Source: Scatophagus argus (Eukaryota; Chordata; Actinopteri; Scatophagidae). From it: 64,000 bases of DNA. Shown one piece after another: positions 1-14,000 of this stretch. Each line of letters starts with the position of its first letter. Position 1 is the first letter of the stretch. The stretch is from positions 8,286,318 through 8,350,317 of the forward strand of contig NC_058506.1 of the NCBI RefSeq assembly GCF_020382885.2, read 5' to 3'. A program made the position numbers and the translations under genes. A model generated the notes under the pieces. That model saw only the letters and a list, made by a program, of their open reading frames with translations, had not been told where the DNA came from and ran no database searches.

Positions 1-3000
1 GTTGTTGTTGTTCTTGTTTTTTTAGTGTTGTGTCCGTAAGTATTTCTTAAGGCATTAACGCTCGCATGGCAGCCACAAGGTACCGTGTGCACACCAAACA
101 GAGGTGTCACGTAGCTGACTTCCTCTGACTGTCTGTGATTTCACTGGGCTGGCTGAGTGGTTGACAGCACTGACACCAGTGTCTCTGGCTATTTGACTTC
201 AGTACACCGAGACCCTGCACCACTGTGGATGTACAGTAATAAACCAGAAACATCTAAGCCGGGAATATAAAGGAAGCAGAAATCAGCTGTTTTTACAATG
301 TGAGCACAGTGCAGCCAGCTGCGAACACCCACAGGTGTAGGGTATAGGCTGACTTCATCTGCTTAAGAAGACATATACTCGGCCTAACAGCAAAATGTAC
401 GTGCTCGTGTCGTTTAATTATTGTGTTTATTTGTCTTTAATAAATATTTTGACTGTGGGCAGCAGGGAGAAACACGGAGCAATCTGTGACAGTGGTCCCC
501 AGCCAGACCACAAATGGGGTTTTTGGAGGTTTTGTGATTTGCAGTTTAGAATTGTAGGTTGGCAGGATGTCCACACAAGAGCACAAGACCTTGGAGCGCT
601 GGGAGATCCAGCTTCTCTTTTGCTTATCACCTCGAGTCCTGCGGCTTGTTCTGAGAGACAGGTTTATTGAATTAGCTGGACTATGTTTCTGAATGAAACC
701 CAGAGCTGGTCTTTGATCCAACCGTGCTCCAGTTTTACTTAGCAAAGTTACCCAGAAATACGCATCGAGAGGTTTGCGTTTCCCTGACCTGAGTCTGACT
801 TAGTCCCATCTGTGGTGTGCATGTACATATCATACGGCTGTTTTGATTTCGTTCCACATTTTTCCATTCAGAGTGTCTTTTAAATGACTGAAACACAGCT
901 CATCACTGTACCCATCTTGGTGCATGATGTCGGCAGCATTATGCTGCTACAAGGACAGGGAGATGTTCAGCATAAACGAATGGAAGACAGCAACCCTCTG
1001 CATTTCAGCAGCTCCATTGTAAGATTCCTTTGGCAGTCGCCTCATGAGAGAAGTTGGCTGAAACAGGGATCTGGTAACTGTAGCTCAGTTTTTTTGCATT
1101 ATTTTTTTTTTTAACACAAATAAACATAAATAAAAAAAGTGAATATATTTAACCTACTGCAAACATCCTCACCCCTCACTGTAGCTGCAGTGATCTGCTA
1201 CTCATTTGCAACAGGCTGAACTCTGCTGAGCCTTTGTGTGTCTCAAATAGATAAATATCTTTTCTGCCATGAGTGAGCACCTGTTGCTTTGCCTCTTGTT
1301 TCGGCTGTTGAATTAAGCTCTGCTGAAAGAATTTGTGCCTCCATACCAAAAGTATGTAGTTCACTACGGTGTACGGTGCCATCGATGAAGACATCAGCGT
1401 GTTTTATACATTTGGGCCTCTTGTGGCAGTGAGCCAGTACAGCTGGCTGTAGCGTTAGTTAAATTCTGGGACTATGACTGACAGACCAGCAATAGCATGA
1501 CAGATCTGTGGGCCACATTAGGCCATGTTAACTTTGAAATGTTAAAAATAGTTTTTAACTTTTGATAGTAAAGTTCAGTTCAGGGCAGTCAATAAATCAG
1601 ATCCTCTTACAAAAAAAACAAAAAACCAAACAAACTAGAAAAGTCAGGTGTCTCTGTTTTGTGTGCTGTTAAGGGCCCATCTGATCATTTCATTCAGTCT
1701 TTTCACATGTAGATAGGCATATCTACTTGCAGATCTGTACATACTTGCCTACCCTGGCATGCTCTGTCCATGTCCTCATTGCACATGACCGTAGCCTTCC
1801 ATGAGGCGAGGTGGATATATTACTCAAGCTGGTAGTGAGTGAGTCGCACAAGAATTGAAGGGAAAGTGCAGCTGAAATTTTGTTTCGCTGAGCCTCTAAC
1901 CCTGTCTCTCAAAGCAGGCACCCAAAGCAGTGAGCGGTAATGGCCGGGGCTGGTGGTGGAGTGGGAGCTGAGCACTTTGTTAAGGAAAGCGGGTTTGTGA
2001 TAATACTGGTGCACATACAGTTTGTGGGATGTGTTTGCAATTCCATGCTATCTCATGCTTGATCTGTATGTCTTGTGACCGGGGAGGACCTTCACGTCAT
2101 TACCTCAGCCGTGAGTGAAAACAGATTTTACCTTGTGGATCAAACATATACAACACTATGCAAAGTTTCCAGAATGAAATGAGGCAAACAAAATTAAAAT
2201 CAAAGCTGAGACACACTAAAGCAATTTTGTGTGGGGAATATGATATTTATATTTATCTGATCAGATATGCTGCGACCTAGAAAAATATTGTGAATGCACC
2301 AGTACTAAATGTAGAAATGTCCTTATACTCCGCTGCGTTTATCAAACAGCATTGTCCATATACAACTGCTTAAATTAGATTTTACTTAGCTTTATAGTTA
2401 GAAAACATTACAGTTACAATACAGTACATTATTAAAGATCATTCTTTTTCCTGGGTGGCTGTAAATATCCTTTGGGCGGGGTAGAGCACCACCTATTGTT
2501 CAGCCAAGCGAACCACTCTATACAGGGCCTCACAGTCCCGTTTGGTGCTGTTTAAGTACCAGACTGTGATTTTTCTCATCAGATTCTCATCTGAATCTCT
2601 TGATGGTGCTGAAGAGGACACTTGGAAATCACCCGAGCGTCTGAGGTAAAAGTTGCCTGACAGCAGTGGGTCAAGTCCTCTTTCCTTCAGTTGTTGTTGT
2701 CATTGGTGGTCAGGCCCTCCAGATTTGTGTCATCAGCAAACTTGATGATGGTGATTGAGGCGAAAGTGGCTACACGGTCTTGCCCTGAGGTGCTCTGGTG
2801 TTAAAGGTGAGCTTGGATGAGGTGTGTCCTCCCATCCTCACCGTCTGAGGTCTGTCCATCACAAAGTCATGAATCCTCATGCACACTGATGTGATTAAGC
2901 GCTGATCCTTGAGCTTTGTGACGAGCCAGGACGGAACTAAGGTGTTAATCAGTGAGCTGTAGCAGTGAGCCATAATCTCACAAGTTTCTTGGGTTGTGTG

Positions 3001-5036
3001 TGGGGGGGGGGGGGTGCCATTTCATCTCATGTTGATCGCTTAGGATGATATCCAGACAGATCTAATCTTTGACCAGCTATTCAGAGCATTTCATCAGTGG
3101 GGTGTGTCATTGGGCGTTCAGACAGGCTGGTCTAGTTTTCTTGGGCACAGGAGTGATAGTGGACTTCTTGAAGCATGTAGGTGTGGCACGCTGAGCCAGG
3201 GACAGGTTGAATATCATTGTAAACGCTGGCACCAGCTGTTCCACCCGCTGAGATCCCATGTGGTCCTGCCGCCTTATTGGTATTCACACACTTGAAATCC
3301 TTCCTGATGTCATGCTGAGAAGGTGTTTCAGCTGTTTTTGCTTGCTGGTTGCCGGTGCCCTCAAAATGAGCACAAAAATCGATCACTTGTTAAAGATGCA
3401 TCAGCACCTGACAAGGAGGGAGGGGTGGACTGTTACTTTTTGCCACATACTTCTTAGATTGCCATCTTGGCTCTGTCGTTGCACTATCTACGTGCATTTA
3501 AAAACTGGTAAAATAAAAACTAAACTCTAAATTTTCAGACACCAGCCATTTAATAGGCCCTACTTTTGAAACTTCACCAGGATCTTGTTGTTGTTGTGTT
3601 CCACTTACAAGTGTATATGTATTATATGTAGAGCACAACCTCACATAGCAGTGTGCTGTATTCTCTGGGCCGAAGTGAAGCGTAAATGGGACAGTAGTTT
3701 ATGCCTTTGCAAACCATGAATAATCCTGATAATATTTTTATTTTTCTAAAACTGAAAGGTAGCACCACCCCATTTTTTATACCAAGCCATAAAAGCAAGT
3801 TCCATGCTCTGTCAGTTTTTATTAGGCTGGTAAACTTGCCTGTGTATCCGCACAGTTAAAGTGGTATAGAAAATGATAAACTTACCATCATCCTTTTAAA
3901 ACTTGTAAAGTTACTGTTTTCAAAAACAAGATTAGTTGTGGTTTCTGACAGTCTAAACGGTTGTCCCATTAAAATGCAATTAAGCATCATGAAAAGCTCC
4001 AGAAAGAAGCTGGAGGAATCGTATGTACATTTACAGTTATAGATAACAGGGAGTTTGAGTCTGGTTTGTATTCTTTTTTAAAAAAATAAAAACCCGACCC
4101 CTTCACGTGTAAATATTTCTAATCCAAAGTGTATTCTGCATCTGTTGCACTGGGGATTGTCTGTGACCACAGAGAGTTGGTAAAGTGATCTTGACGTGAA
4201 TGTTTTTCACATTTCTTGTTGATGGATCTCAGACCATTTAGGAATTCTGTCATTATTCATCTTTCATTATTCAAGCTACATCACGTTGCATTCACCCTCT
4301 AACAGACTTCAGTTTTATAGTGTTATGAGCGAGGTCAGTCAAGATTAAAAGCTAGGTGTGTGGCATGAACTGCATTTCAGTTTCTCTGTGTGTCTGAATT
4401 CTTTTGTCCTCTAAGTGGAGGTTCTTCTGTTAAACTTCATCCTTGTCTCTTTTACACTCAACCTTGATATCTAAAGTTGCGCGTCACTGAGGCAACGTTA
4501 TGTCTGAGTCTCTTCCAATATCTCACTGCTCAAGGCCGAAGCCGGGCTCCCATCGTGGCCCCTTACCCCCCAACCCCTTGGCCGTGGCGTTGGCGCTCAA
4601 ATCCTTCCCACACCATCCTCAGACATCACACTCTCTCTCCTTAAATCGCTCACTGAGAGGCCTTGGCGTGGTTCTGGCCAATGAACAGTGACTGCTTTGT
4701 GGTTACATTTTGGACAGTATTTAACAGGTTAAAAGCACTTGTGGTCTTGTATGAGGTCAAGATTAAGCTTTATTTGTCCCAAACAGGCTGTTAGTCTCAC
4801 AACATGGTGAAATCACACAGAAAAAAGAAATTGTAACAAAACAATTGTCACAAAACATCAAAACAATGAATAATAAGTGGCAGTGATCTAGTTGATACAA
4901 GTGAAACAACATCAACAAAGGGTTCTAACTGAAAATAAATGAGTGAATTTACCAACAGTCAAATATCAGTCACCTGCAGATGATCAACAACTTGTTTTTC
5001 CTGCATGAGTGTCCAGTTTCATATGTCTGACTGCAG
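1..5036 (+). other. AR intron 1 (3' part)
   Basis: No exon of the long, low-complexity AR N-terminal domain is visible on either strand, and the first bases are a TTG/T-rich simple stretch, so this is read as intron. It contains a decayed LINE reverse-transcriptase relic (about 2456-3390) and a 13-G run at 3002-3014. The remainder is AT-rich and featureless to my eye. The acceptor CTGCAG at 5031-5036 closes the intron, one base out of frame, as in the known AR exon 1/2 junction. Confidence 0.7.
2456..3390 (-). mobile_element. Decayed non-LTR (LINE) reverse-transcriptase relic
   Basis: Read on the minus strand with frame changes, this stretch gives pieces in the order expected for a fish non-LTR retrotransposon RT domain. 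A segment near 3250-3300 resembles the conserved 'KAAGPDGI' region (here KAAGPHGIS). At about 2780-2940 there is a VTKLKD...RPQTVRMG...TSS.LT.NT.APQG segment. Near 2730-2760 there is IKFADDT, the catalytic YxDD-type motif. Near 2470-2560 there is the C-terminal 'ITVWY..STKRDCEALYRVVR' region. Several frameshifts and stops make it non-functional. It is antisense to AR and probably an old intronic insertion. The motifs are seen directly; the clade (jockey, Rex or L2-like) cannot be fixed by eye. Confidence 0.8.
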
Positions 5037-8000
5037 GTTTGAGGCTGGCAGAGAGCACACATTCCCCATGGAGTTCTTCTTTCCACCACAAAGGACATGC
5101 CTGATCTGTTCAGACGAGGCATCTGGCTGTCATTACGGTGCTCTCACCTGTGGCAGCTGCAAGGTTTTCTTCAAAAGAGCTGCAGAAGGTAAATCTTATT
5201 GGGGGCAACTTGGATGCTGTGCTTGGTTCCTCGCACATTAACACCTGATTAAGAGGTTTTTTTCACCACTTTGATGCCACCGTTCAGCAGCTAAACCGGC
5301 AGCCTTTTATTTCAGTCAAAGCAAATATATTCTGTACATCCAACGTTCTAGATTTTCAATCATTCATCGCATTATTAATGAAAAGTAACCTCTGGTCTCT
5401 CTGTCCATGTAGGCAAACAGAAGTACCTGTGCGCAAGCAAAAATGACTGCACTATCGATAAGTTAAGAAGAAAGAACTGTCCGTCCTGTCGGCTGAGGAA
5501 GTGTTTTGAAGTCGGAATGACTCTTGGAGGTAGGCTGGATTAATGCAATAAAATCTGGTTAAAAAAGAAACGATTATTGTTTATTTTTATTGCTGTGGTT
5601 TATTATAGCGTCACTAACCACTGACTATTTTATTAATAATACTTAATAAGCAGTTGCATTTCACTGCAGACGTAGGATGTGTGCAATATGAATATGCATT
5701 TAAAATATACACATTTGTGCCGTATGTAATATAATAAATATTTGTGCACTACATACCAAATGAACAAAGCAGTCGACTGAGAAAGTGAAGTTCTAAAAGT
5801 GAAACTATTAATGGTTTTCCAAGACCAAGTACTTTATTCTCCCTGCACCGCACATCTTCGCTGGCTCTCTTCAATTGCAGCATCATCACAATAGGGGATG
5901 TTACTGATAATCAAGCCCCTGACTGAGCTGCCATGCAATTTAGACCTATTCCATTCACTTCTCCTTACTGTCACCCAGACCTGCTCGTCATATTAGGCTG
6001 TAAAGATTGACATGTAGTGGACTAATTTTAGTCCTGTGTTCAATTTTCACTCTCTTCCATTTTCTCATTCTGTTAACGGCGAAAATTGTACTGGAAGCAC
6101 AAAGCTGACATGAGACATGTGAATTAAAGCTGCAGACATGCTGGCAATTTTGCCACCAGTCACTGACAAACTCATAGAGGGAAAATGTGATCTAATGCTG
6201 CGATTGTAAGTAAAAAGGCACACCTTCCCTAGTTGTGGCTAAAAAGAGCCTTCCTCCTCTTATGTTCTCATCCTAGACATGAATTTCATTCACAGTATTT
6301 CACATAAAAATTTACGACAATCATATGTGGAAGTGGAAGCAGAAAATTTTAACATTTGGTTTTAATATGCTCAGGTTTTTCACTCAAAATACAAAAAAAG
6401 CTCATGTTTCCTCTAATTGGATTTTGATTCATTTATTGGAAAATTGCAAATGGCTGTTCTATCAGTTAAATGATATATGTTGCATTTTTAGATCATATTA
6501 TCTTATTGTAGCTTTGAAGGACTGAAGAAAAGCAAAGAGATCTGGAAATCTTGCATTTGTCGAGTTTATCATAAATTGCTTGAAGATTTGTTTTTTGTAA
6601 TTTGAATTCCATATTATCCCTGGAATGTGAATTATACTCCCAAATAAAGGCTGAGCAGGGAGGCTCCTGCTGCCAAACCACATCTCTTTTTGCAGCAACA
6701 TGAAGGGAGCACATCTGCACTTCAGCTTGTTACACTTCATCGATTTTATCATAGTGTCTATCACACTACAGCATTTTACAGTTCGGAACCTCAGCTCCTG
6801 ATGGTTTGGAGCTGGACCATTTTTCAAAAGAAGCTTCTAGAATAACTTGTGCCTCTAACCCAAAGTGCACACAGAAACCACTTCAGCTACCATTCCACTG
6901 GCAAGTTAAAATTTAATTTGATGATTTTACAAAGCTGCCAATCTCCTCTGACTGCTTAGTGTAAAAAAAGGCAGTGCAGCCATGTAGGACTATTGTGGTA
7001 TCATTCCAGTGCAGGTGTAAATCACTTATTCAAAAAATGTTTTATATTTCTAACCTAGTGAAGTCCATTTCATGAAATGATGAAATCTCTTGAATGAATG
7101 ATCCCATCTCTTTGGAAGATAGTTTTATATGGGCTTGGTTTTAAACTCTTGTGATGAGCAGGCTCCATGAGACAAAAAGTAGTGCTGTTATGCCATGACT
7201 TACTTCCATTGCAGGGCATGGCTCCCAGATTGCTGTTTGGGTATTAGCTCACAACTAATTTTTAATTCAACCATCAGTCCTCAACATAGCAGCCCAAATG
7301 TTCTTTTCAACAGAAAATTCGTCTGGCTTCTCCTGCAGGATCCCTAAGTGTTCTCAAACCATTTAGGAGCTAAAGCACAGAACTCTGAGCGCTTTGCATT
7401 ACAGCTCAGTCATATCTTGTTATAATGAAGTAATGCTATGGTACTCACGTCGGAGAAGCTGGAACCAGAGGACCTTTTTGTAATTTTTCTTAGAAAGTGC
7501 AACAACAATTAATCGATCATTAAAACAGTCGGCAACTGATCTTTTGTTGCTCACAAAACTCATCAATCGAGTAATCCTGTCAGCTTCAGTTTAATAACTG
7601 GTTGTTAATAGCAAGTCAGTTGATATTCTCCCAATAATAATGGAACAATGCTCATGTTAAATCTCAACATTTAGGTAGTAATAATAAGGGTTATATGAAG
7701 GGGGTATTTTGGTGAAAGAGAGGAACAGTGGGGTAAAAATAGATTAGTGGTATTAATTATCAGTAAATAATTCTGAAATTCCTCTTATTGATTGAGTAGC
7801 AGGAGAGTTTCGATTTTTCAGCCCTTATACATCATTATTACAAAGGAACTGCTAGGTGTTAGTTAGCAACAGCAAGGGGATGCAGTAGTTTTGCAGTTCT
7901 CAGATCTGAATCAAGGACATTTCATTGAAATTTACATGTGAGATTTTAACATCATTCCATTATTAGCCCAAATAGCATGTTACCTTTTATACAGAGCTCT

Positions 8001-11000
8001 GATGTAAAGTGCTGTCCTTTGTAGTCTTTCATTCATTGCAGCTCATAATTAATTTTATTTTTATTAGAAACCTTTGGGATTGTGGCTGATAGGTTAACTT
8101 GAGTTAACTAGAGGTTAACTAGACAACTAGAGCGTAAGGGGAAGATGTTTTTAAATGACAGGTGACCCTGTGGTAGCTTTTATTATTATTTTTCTCGTTT
8201 TCTCTCCCGTTCTGTCTGTCAGGCTGTCACACAGCCAGAAACACAACTCACATTAGTGAGCTAATGATGTAATGAAATCTACAAGCTGGGCACCAAAGCG
8301 GAATCCACAAAAGGCACACAGAAAGGCATTTCAACTGACTGAAAAGCTAGTTACAATAAAGATGGCTGTGATGATAATGATGATAGACAGGTAATGGCAC
8401 AGAAAGAAGTGAACAAAAATCTAAGGACATTGAGCAGAAAATGCCCAATAAATTTTACATGTGCAACTTGTTTTGATTTGAGTGACAATGGCCTTGTAAT
8501 GGGCAAGTCTGCAGATTATTCTCTGGACATCTGTTATAGCTGAAAATAATGTATGATACTGACACCACAGCTCAGCATGCTGGTCACTTGGAGTATAGTG
8601 GCTCTTTGTGCAGAAAGCTGGCAACATCTTGATTAATAAATTGTACCTCCGAATGTGAATCTGTGAGCGTAACGAAGAGCACGCTTGAACTCACCGGATG
8701 AATATCAACCCTCTGTTTATATTGGCTTCAACTCAAGCATGGTGATCTTAAGGTTAGCTCAACCCAACGTGTTTACACTGCACTCTGCAAACACCAGATA
8801 GCTGCCTGTGCCACAGCTGAGAATCCCAAGGAAGGATTTTTAATTTACCATTTTCACTGAAATGTTTGTTATTGGATCAGATATGGAAGTGTGTGACTCA
8901 CAAATTATCCTTCTTATACAATTTGCAATTTGCTTTCACCCCTGCTACTTTTGAGAGAGACTTAAGTTGTGTCTATAACTGGCAATTCAATATTTATCCA
9001 ACTGAACTGAAAAGCCAGGCTCCAGTTTTAATGAGACATTTTCTACACAGGAGCAGCAAAGAAGCAATTGCATGACAATTACCAGTTAGTTTTTATGTTC
9101 AGTCAACACTGATAAAAATGGATTAAAGTGTAATCACCTTAATTAATATGTCTCCACATATAAAGACCTGGAGTTTTTTACCTCTTACAGCTAAAACTTC
9201 AGTTGCTAAACTAATTGGGTGAGTTCTATTTTAAATATATTTATGCATATCCCTCTCTAATGCATTTAAACTTAACTGAACTACACAAGTGTCTGTTCTT
9301 CAGTGCACACAGCACGCAGTCACCATTTCTATTTGTCTGTCACTCAGTCTCCAGCACAGGTGCCAGTCTGAAATAACAGACTGAGCTGAAGTTCAGCCGT
9401 TTGGTCTCTAGTGGAACTAAAACAGTCCTTTATTGAATGTAGTAATTGCTAAACAACCTAATACGTTGTCCAGCTGCTTAGTAGAATTTAATATTTCCAT
9501 TCTGATTGCATTGCTCCTTATTGTACATGACAGTCTGCTCCACTGAATCAAGGACCCACTCCCTTTTAGTTTGTAAGTGCAGGCTGTCATATGGAGCAGC
9601 TGCCTCAGGACGTTCAGCGTTTGCGGAGGAAGAAATTGCAAATATAGATGGACTGATGGGGGACCTTTTTAAAAATCTTTTTTTAACCTACAATATTTTT
9701 TGTTGACATTTTTCTGTCTCTGATTTAGTGAGCGGTATAGTTCAAGCATATCCTCAACATCCCGTAAAACCTTCTATGGAAAAAAAAAAGTAATAATGGG
9801 GGAGGGAAAATCATTTATATATCATCATTACCAGCAAGCTCATGCACATGATGACCGCAGGTCTTTCCACCAGATGAGGCTCATCTGTTCAGAGAGTTAT
9901 CTTTCAAATGGAATACAATTCAATATCTTCAGAGCTATTAGAAGACCAGTCTATTGGCTGGCTAAAACTGATTTCCCTTAAAAGGTTTTTATGACCCACA
10001 GGTGTAGTATGAGACATTTCTAGCAGATGATTTAAATGTAGAATTGTATTAATTATAAGCACAGTCATGTTTGCTGCACAAGTTTACTCTAATGTTCCAA
10101 AGACAAAGCAGTTACCCATGGTGTGTGTGCCATATGTTCAGATTGTGTTATTTAGAAATAAGTGACCTGCAAGGATATCATTCATTAATTTTTAATCAAG
10201 AGTTTTGTGCTGATAAATACAGTATTTGTACAAGTATCTGTGATTGTGATTATTTTTTTTGAATGGGAAACTCATCTCTGAAGCATCATCTTTTCATTTT
10301 GCGTATCACATTTAGAAGTGTAGTAGTGTAGAGTAGTACAAGATTTTAAAATCAAAGAAATTCATGGCTCCAGTCACAGGTCTTTAGAGAAAGAAAGCAG
10401 TCAGTCAAAATCAATCAGATGCATCACACCTGGACTGATGGGATTAAACTGAGCTGAGAGCTGATTTTTACCTCTTTATTCTCTTTTATATGGTGTGCAA
10501 AGATTATGAATTGACTGTAATGTCATGCAGAATCACTGAATATTGAATACCAGGCATGCATGTTAAATGGTTATGTGACAGAATACTTTTTTACTGCACC
10601 AATTAAATAACATTAACTGTCATAGCTGTAGTGTTTTTACAAATTAAGTGATTTTCAGCATCTTGCTTTTGTTTGTAGCACGTAAACTAAAGAAGATCGG
10701 ACAGCAGAAAAACCCTGAAGAGGATCATTCTGTTCAGGACTCCTTAGAGGTTGTCCAGAATATCTCTCCTAAATCAGGCCTGAACTTCAACTCTCAAGTG
10801 GTCTTCCTCAACATCCTGGAGTCCATTGAGCCTGAGGTGGTGAATGCAGGACACGACTATGGCCAACCAGACTCAGCTGCTACGCTGCTCACCAGCCTCA
10901 ACGAGCTGGGAGAGAGACAGCTGGTCAAAGTGGTCAAATGGGCAAAAGGATTGCCAGGTAAGAGTTAAAGTTTTTTATGTTATTTATTTTTATGGGCCGG

Positions 11001-14000
11001 GCAGTTATGTCTTCATTTCAAAAAGGGAGTCATAAATGTGTTAAAATAAAAGTTATAAATGTGACAACAGATGCTACAAAGTGAGACCTCATTAAGTGAT
11101 TTTTTGGCCACTTGGGGGCAATGAAAACAGTGTCCAGATATTTTAAGAGATGCCTGGTTCATGTATACTTTAAAAATCAGTGGGGCTTGAAAAGATTCTT
11201 GGCCAATCAAGGATTCCACAAATTGTTTTACTTTTTTTTTTTCTTGAGAAATGATCATCCATAGAGACAAAGAGCCCTCCCAGACCCCCAGATGGAGTGG
11301 GAGGCAGACTAATTCAAAACTACGGCAGAAAGGACAATGTGCTCCCACACTATATTCAAAATGGCTTCTTCCATACTCCAAACATTTTGAACGGAGTATC
11401 ACTTTACATAAGAAATCTGTGATTAACTAAGTACAAAATATGCTGTGTTGTGACATATTTCATGATATTGAATCTTTATCTGTAGGTTTTAGAAACCTCC
11501 ATGTGGATGATCAAATGACTATCATTCAACATTCATGGATGGGGGTGATGGTTTTCGCCCTGGGATGGCGGTCCTATAAGAACGTCAACAGCAGAATGCT
11601 TTACTTTGCCCCGGATCTCGTGTTCAATGAGTATGTACAATTCTAAATTCTTCAATTCAGTTATGTTCTATAAAATAATTTTATCAAGGGGTGACTACCA
11701 TGCTGTGTTCCTCATTATATGCAGAGGTCACCCCCCCCCCACCCTCCAGTGTGTAAGCTGGTGCTGTCGTACGTAACAGACACTCCAGTTTCTTTTCATC
11801 ATTCTCTCATTTTCTTTCCTGCTCATGCACAAACACAAAGACAGAATTTTAGAAATGTAGAAGTAGAAATGATGGCAGGATTTTAGGACCCTGTTCATCC
11901 AATTTCCTCCTTAGGTGTTCTTTTGTTGCTGTGATATTACAAGTGAGGGACATTAGTTTGCAGCATTCAAACTCTTACAAATGGCGAATGAAACTGACAG
12001 ACTGACTGATAGATCTGATCTTATCACTCATGACAGACAACAACAATGATGAGCCCCGTCTGAGTGATAGAGAGGAATATTATTGGACTTAAATGTATGT
12101 ATTTTGCCTTCTTTAAAACATCTAAGTGATGTACTGATTTGTAAATATATCAATTTCATATATTTTCAGTACTGGGTTTAGACTTAGGAGGTAAGTACTT
12201 TTAAATACTGTTCATAGAAGGTTTTAATATTGATTGAGATACAAATGAGACTCACAGACTATGACCAGGTTTTGATAGGCCAGACATATCATGTGTTAAC
12301 ATGATTTGGTCAACATCTGTTCATGCTGCATATCACAGTTAGTCGTAATGGTCCAGTTGTTCAGTAATACACCCTGAAGTGTGTTAAAAGACCAAAAAAA
12401 AAAGTCATGATAGATCTAGGTGTGTCACATTGAGAAGAAAATGACCCCAAAAAATGTTAGCCTGCATCATGATAAGAGTGCTTTAATTAAACTAACATTA
12501 ACACATTCACAGCTGCCGGTTTTAATGCAAGCCACAGTACTAATATCTTTTAGTGTCTCTGTGGAGTCAAGAAGACAGAAAACCACAATAATAATTAATA
12601 TTTATGAATGTAACTAGAGCGTGATGGTAGTAGCCTTGTAACTGGAAGATATTAGTTTGATCTTCACTAGCTGGGAAGTAAACCCAAGCTATTCAATTGA
12701 AGCTGCTCGGATTCCGGATGACCAAGAGCATTTGCTCACAGTAAACCTACACAGATTAAACAGAGCATAAAAAGTAGTTCTTCAAACTATCCAAGCAGGA
12801 TATATGAGAATTAACTGAGGGTTTAACGTAGCAGAAGTTCAGCTATTTGCATTTAATTACACCTAGAATCTTGCTACCAGACAGCTCTAGGGCTGCTGTT
12901 CGGTCCACTAAACCCAGACTGTGTCACTTCATAAAGAAAGAAATCCATTAGCGTGTTATTTTCTTTTCTTTTTTGCTATCCTTACTGTCTTTGAATGTGA
13001 CACCACAATCATAGTGCAAAATATCTGCAATTTTTTTGACAGACTACAGAAAAGAGAAACTGAAACAGAGTGTATGTGGCCTGGTAGGAAGCATCAATAT
13101 GTTATATATCATCATCATTACTTATGTCTGCACAAATTCACTAAATTGATGTATTCACTTCTTCTCCTCTCGTTTCAGTGTTTCTCTTCCTGCTCAGATA
13201 CAGCTGCAAGTCAGTACATTCTTTTAGTAAGACCTAGACTGTCTTTGGAAATACAAGCACCCAATACACATCAGCCTTAGAAAGTTGGAGGTTGAGCATT
13301 ACAGCACAGGCCAACCTATCCTGATGTTAACCTCAATTTTGTAAATCATCATCACTGTTTTTTTTTGTTTTGTTTTTTTTCCAAACTCTAGAAAGTTTCC
13401 TCCACAGCAACACCAGAAATTATGATTGTGCAACTGTAATATTTTGCTAATAGATAAGATGATGAAATTTTGATTACAAGTCTTCTATGAAGCAGACTAC
13501 AGTTATTGAATGTGTTTGCTGAATGCTGCACTGGATCAAGTAGCTCAACAGATTATGTTGATTTTTCTGGAAATGTAAAAATGCACGCTGACTGACACAG
13601 AACAGAAACTGCTTCTACACTGATTTAAACTCAAACTTTATTCATACTTGTCACAGCCAAATTAAGGTTGTGACTACAGGTAAAATTTTGATTGTTTCCC
13701 TCAGATTTTCAGTAACCTCTGCCAGAGCCAGCATCCACATGTCAGAAACTAAAGTTTGAGATCAGTTTGATTATCATTTATGCTTGGTGTGCTCAAGGTG
13801 TGGAGGATCAGTAATTCAGATGTTTAGGAGTGAAATGGGTTTGGTGGAGGTCCTAAATCAGAGAAGTGGATAATTCAAGCTATTTGAAAGAAATGTGAGC
13901 ATAAATTGTTAATGGACTGAAGTGCTCCTTGTCATCTTTTAAATTCGCTGCTTGCGGTCTCCTGCCAAGTCAAGTCTGCCCTTTAAGAGGGTTAAAAACC

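Noticed and set aside
4735..4960. Possible LINE 3' tail (AAGATTAAGCTTTATTTGTCC)
   Set aside because: The opening resembles a frequent fish repeat end, but nothing after it could be matched.
11013..11402. 129-codon minus-strand open frame in AR intron 4
   Set aside because: Antisense to AR, crosses a probable repeat, no recognisable domain.
12921..13280. 119-codon plus-strand open frame in AR intron 5
   Set aside because: Low-complexity residues, no homology recognised, lies in intronic DNA.
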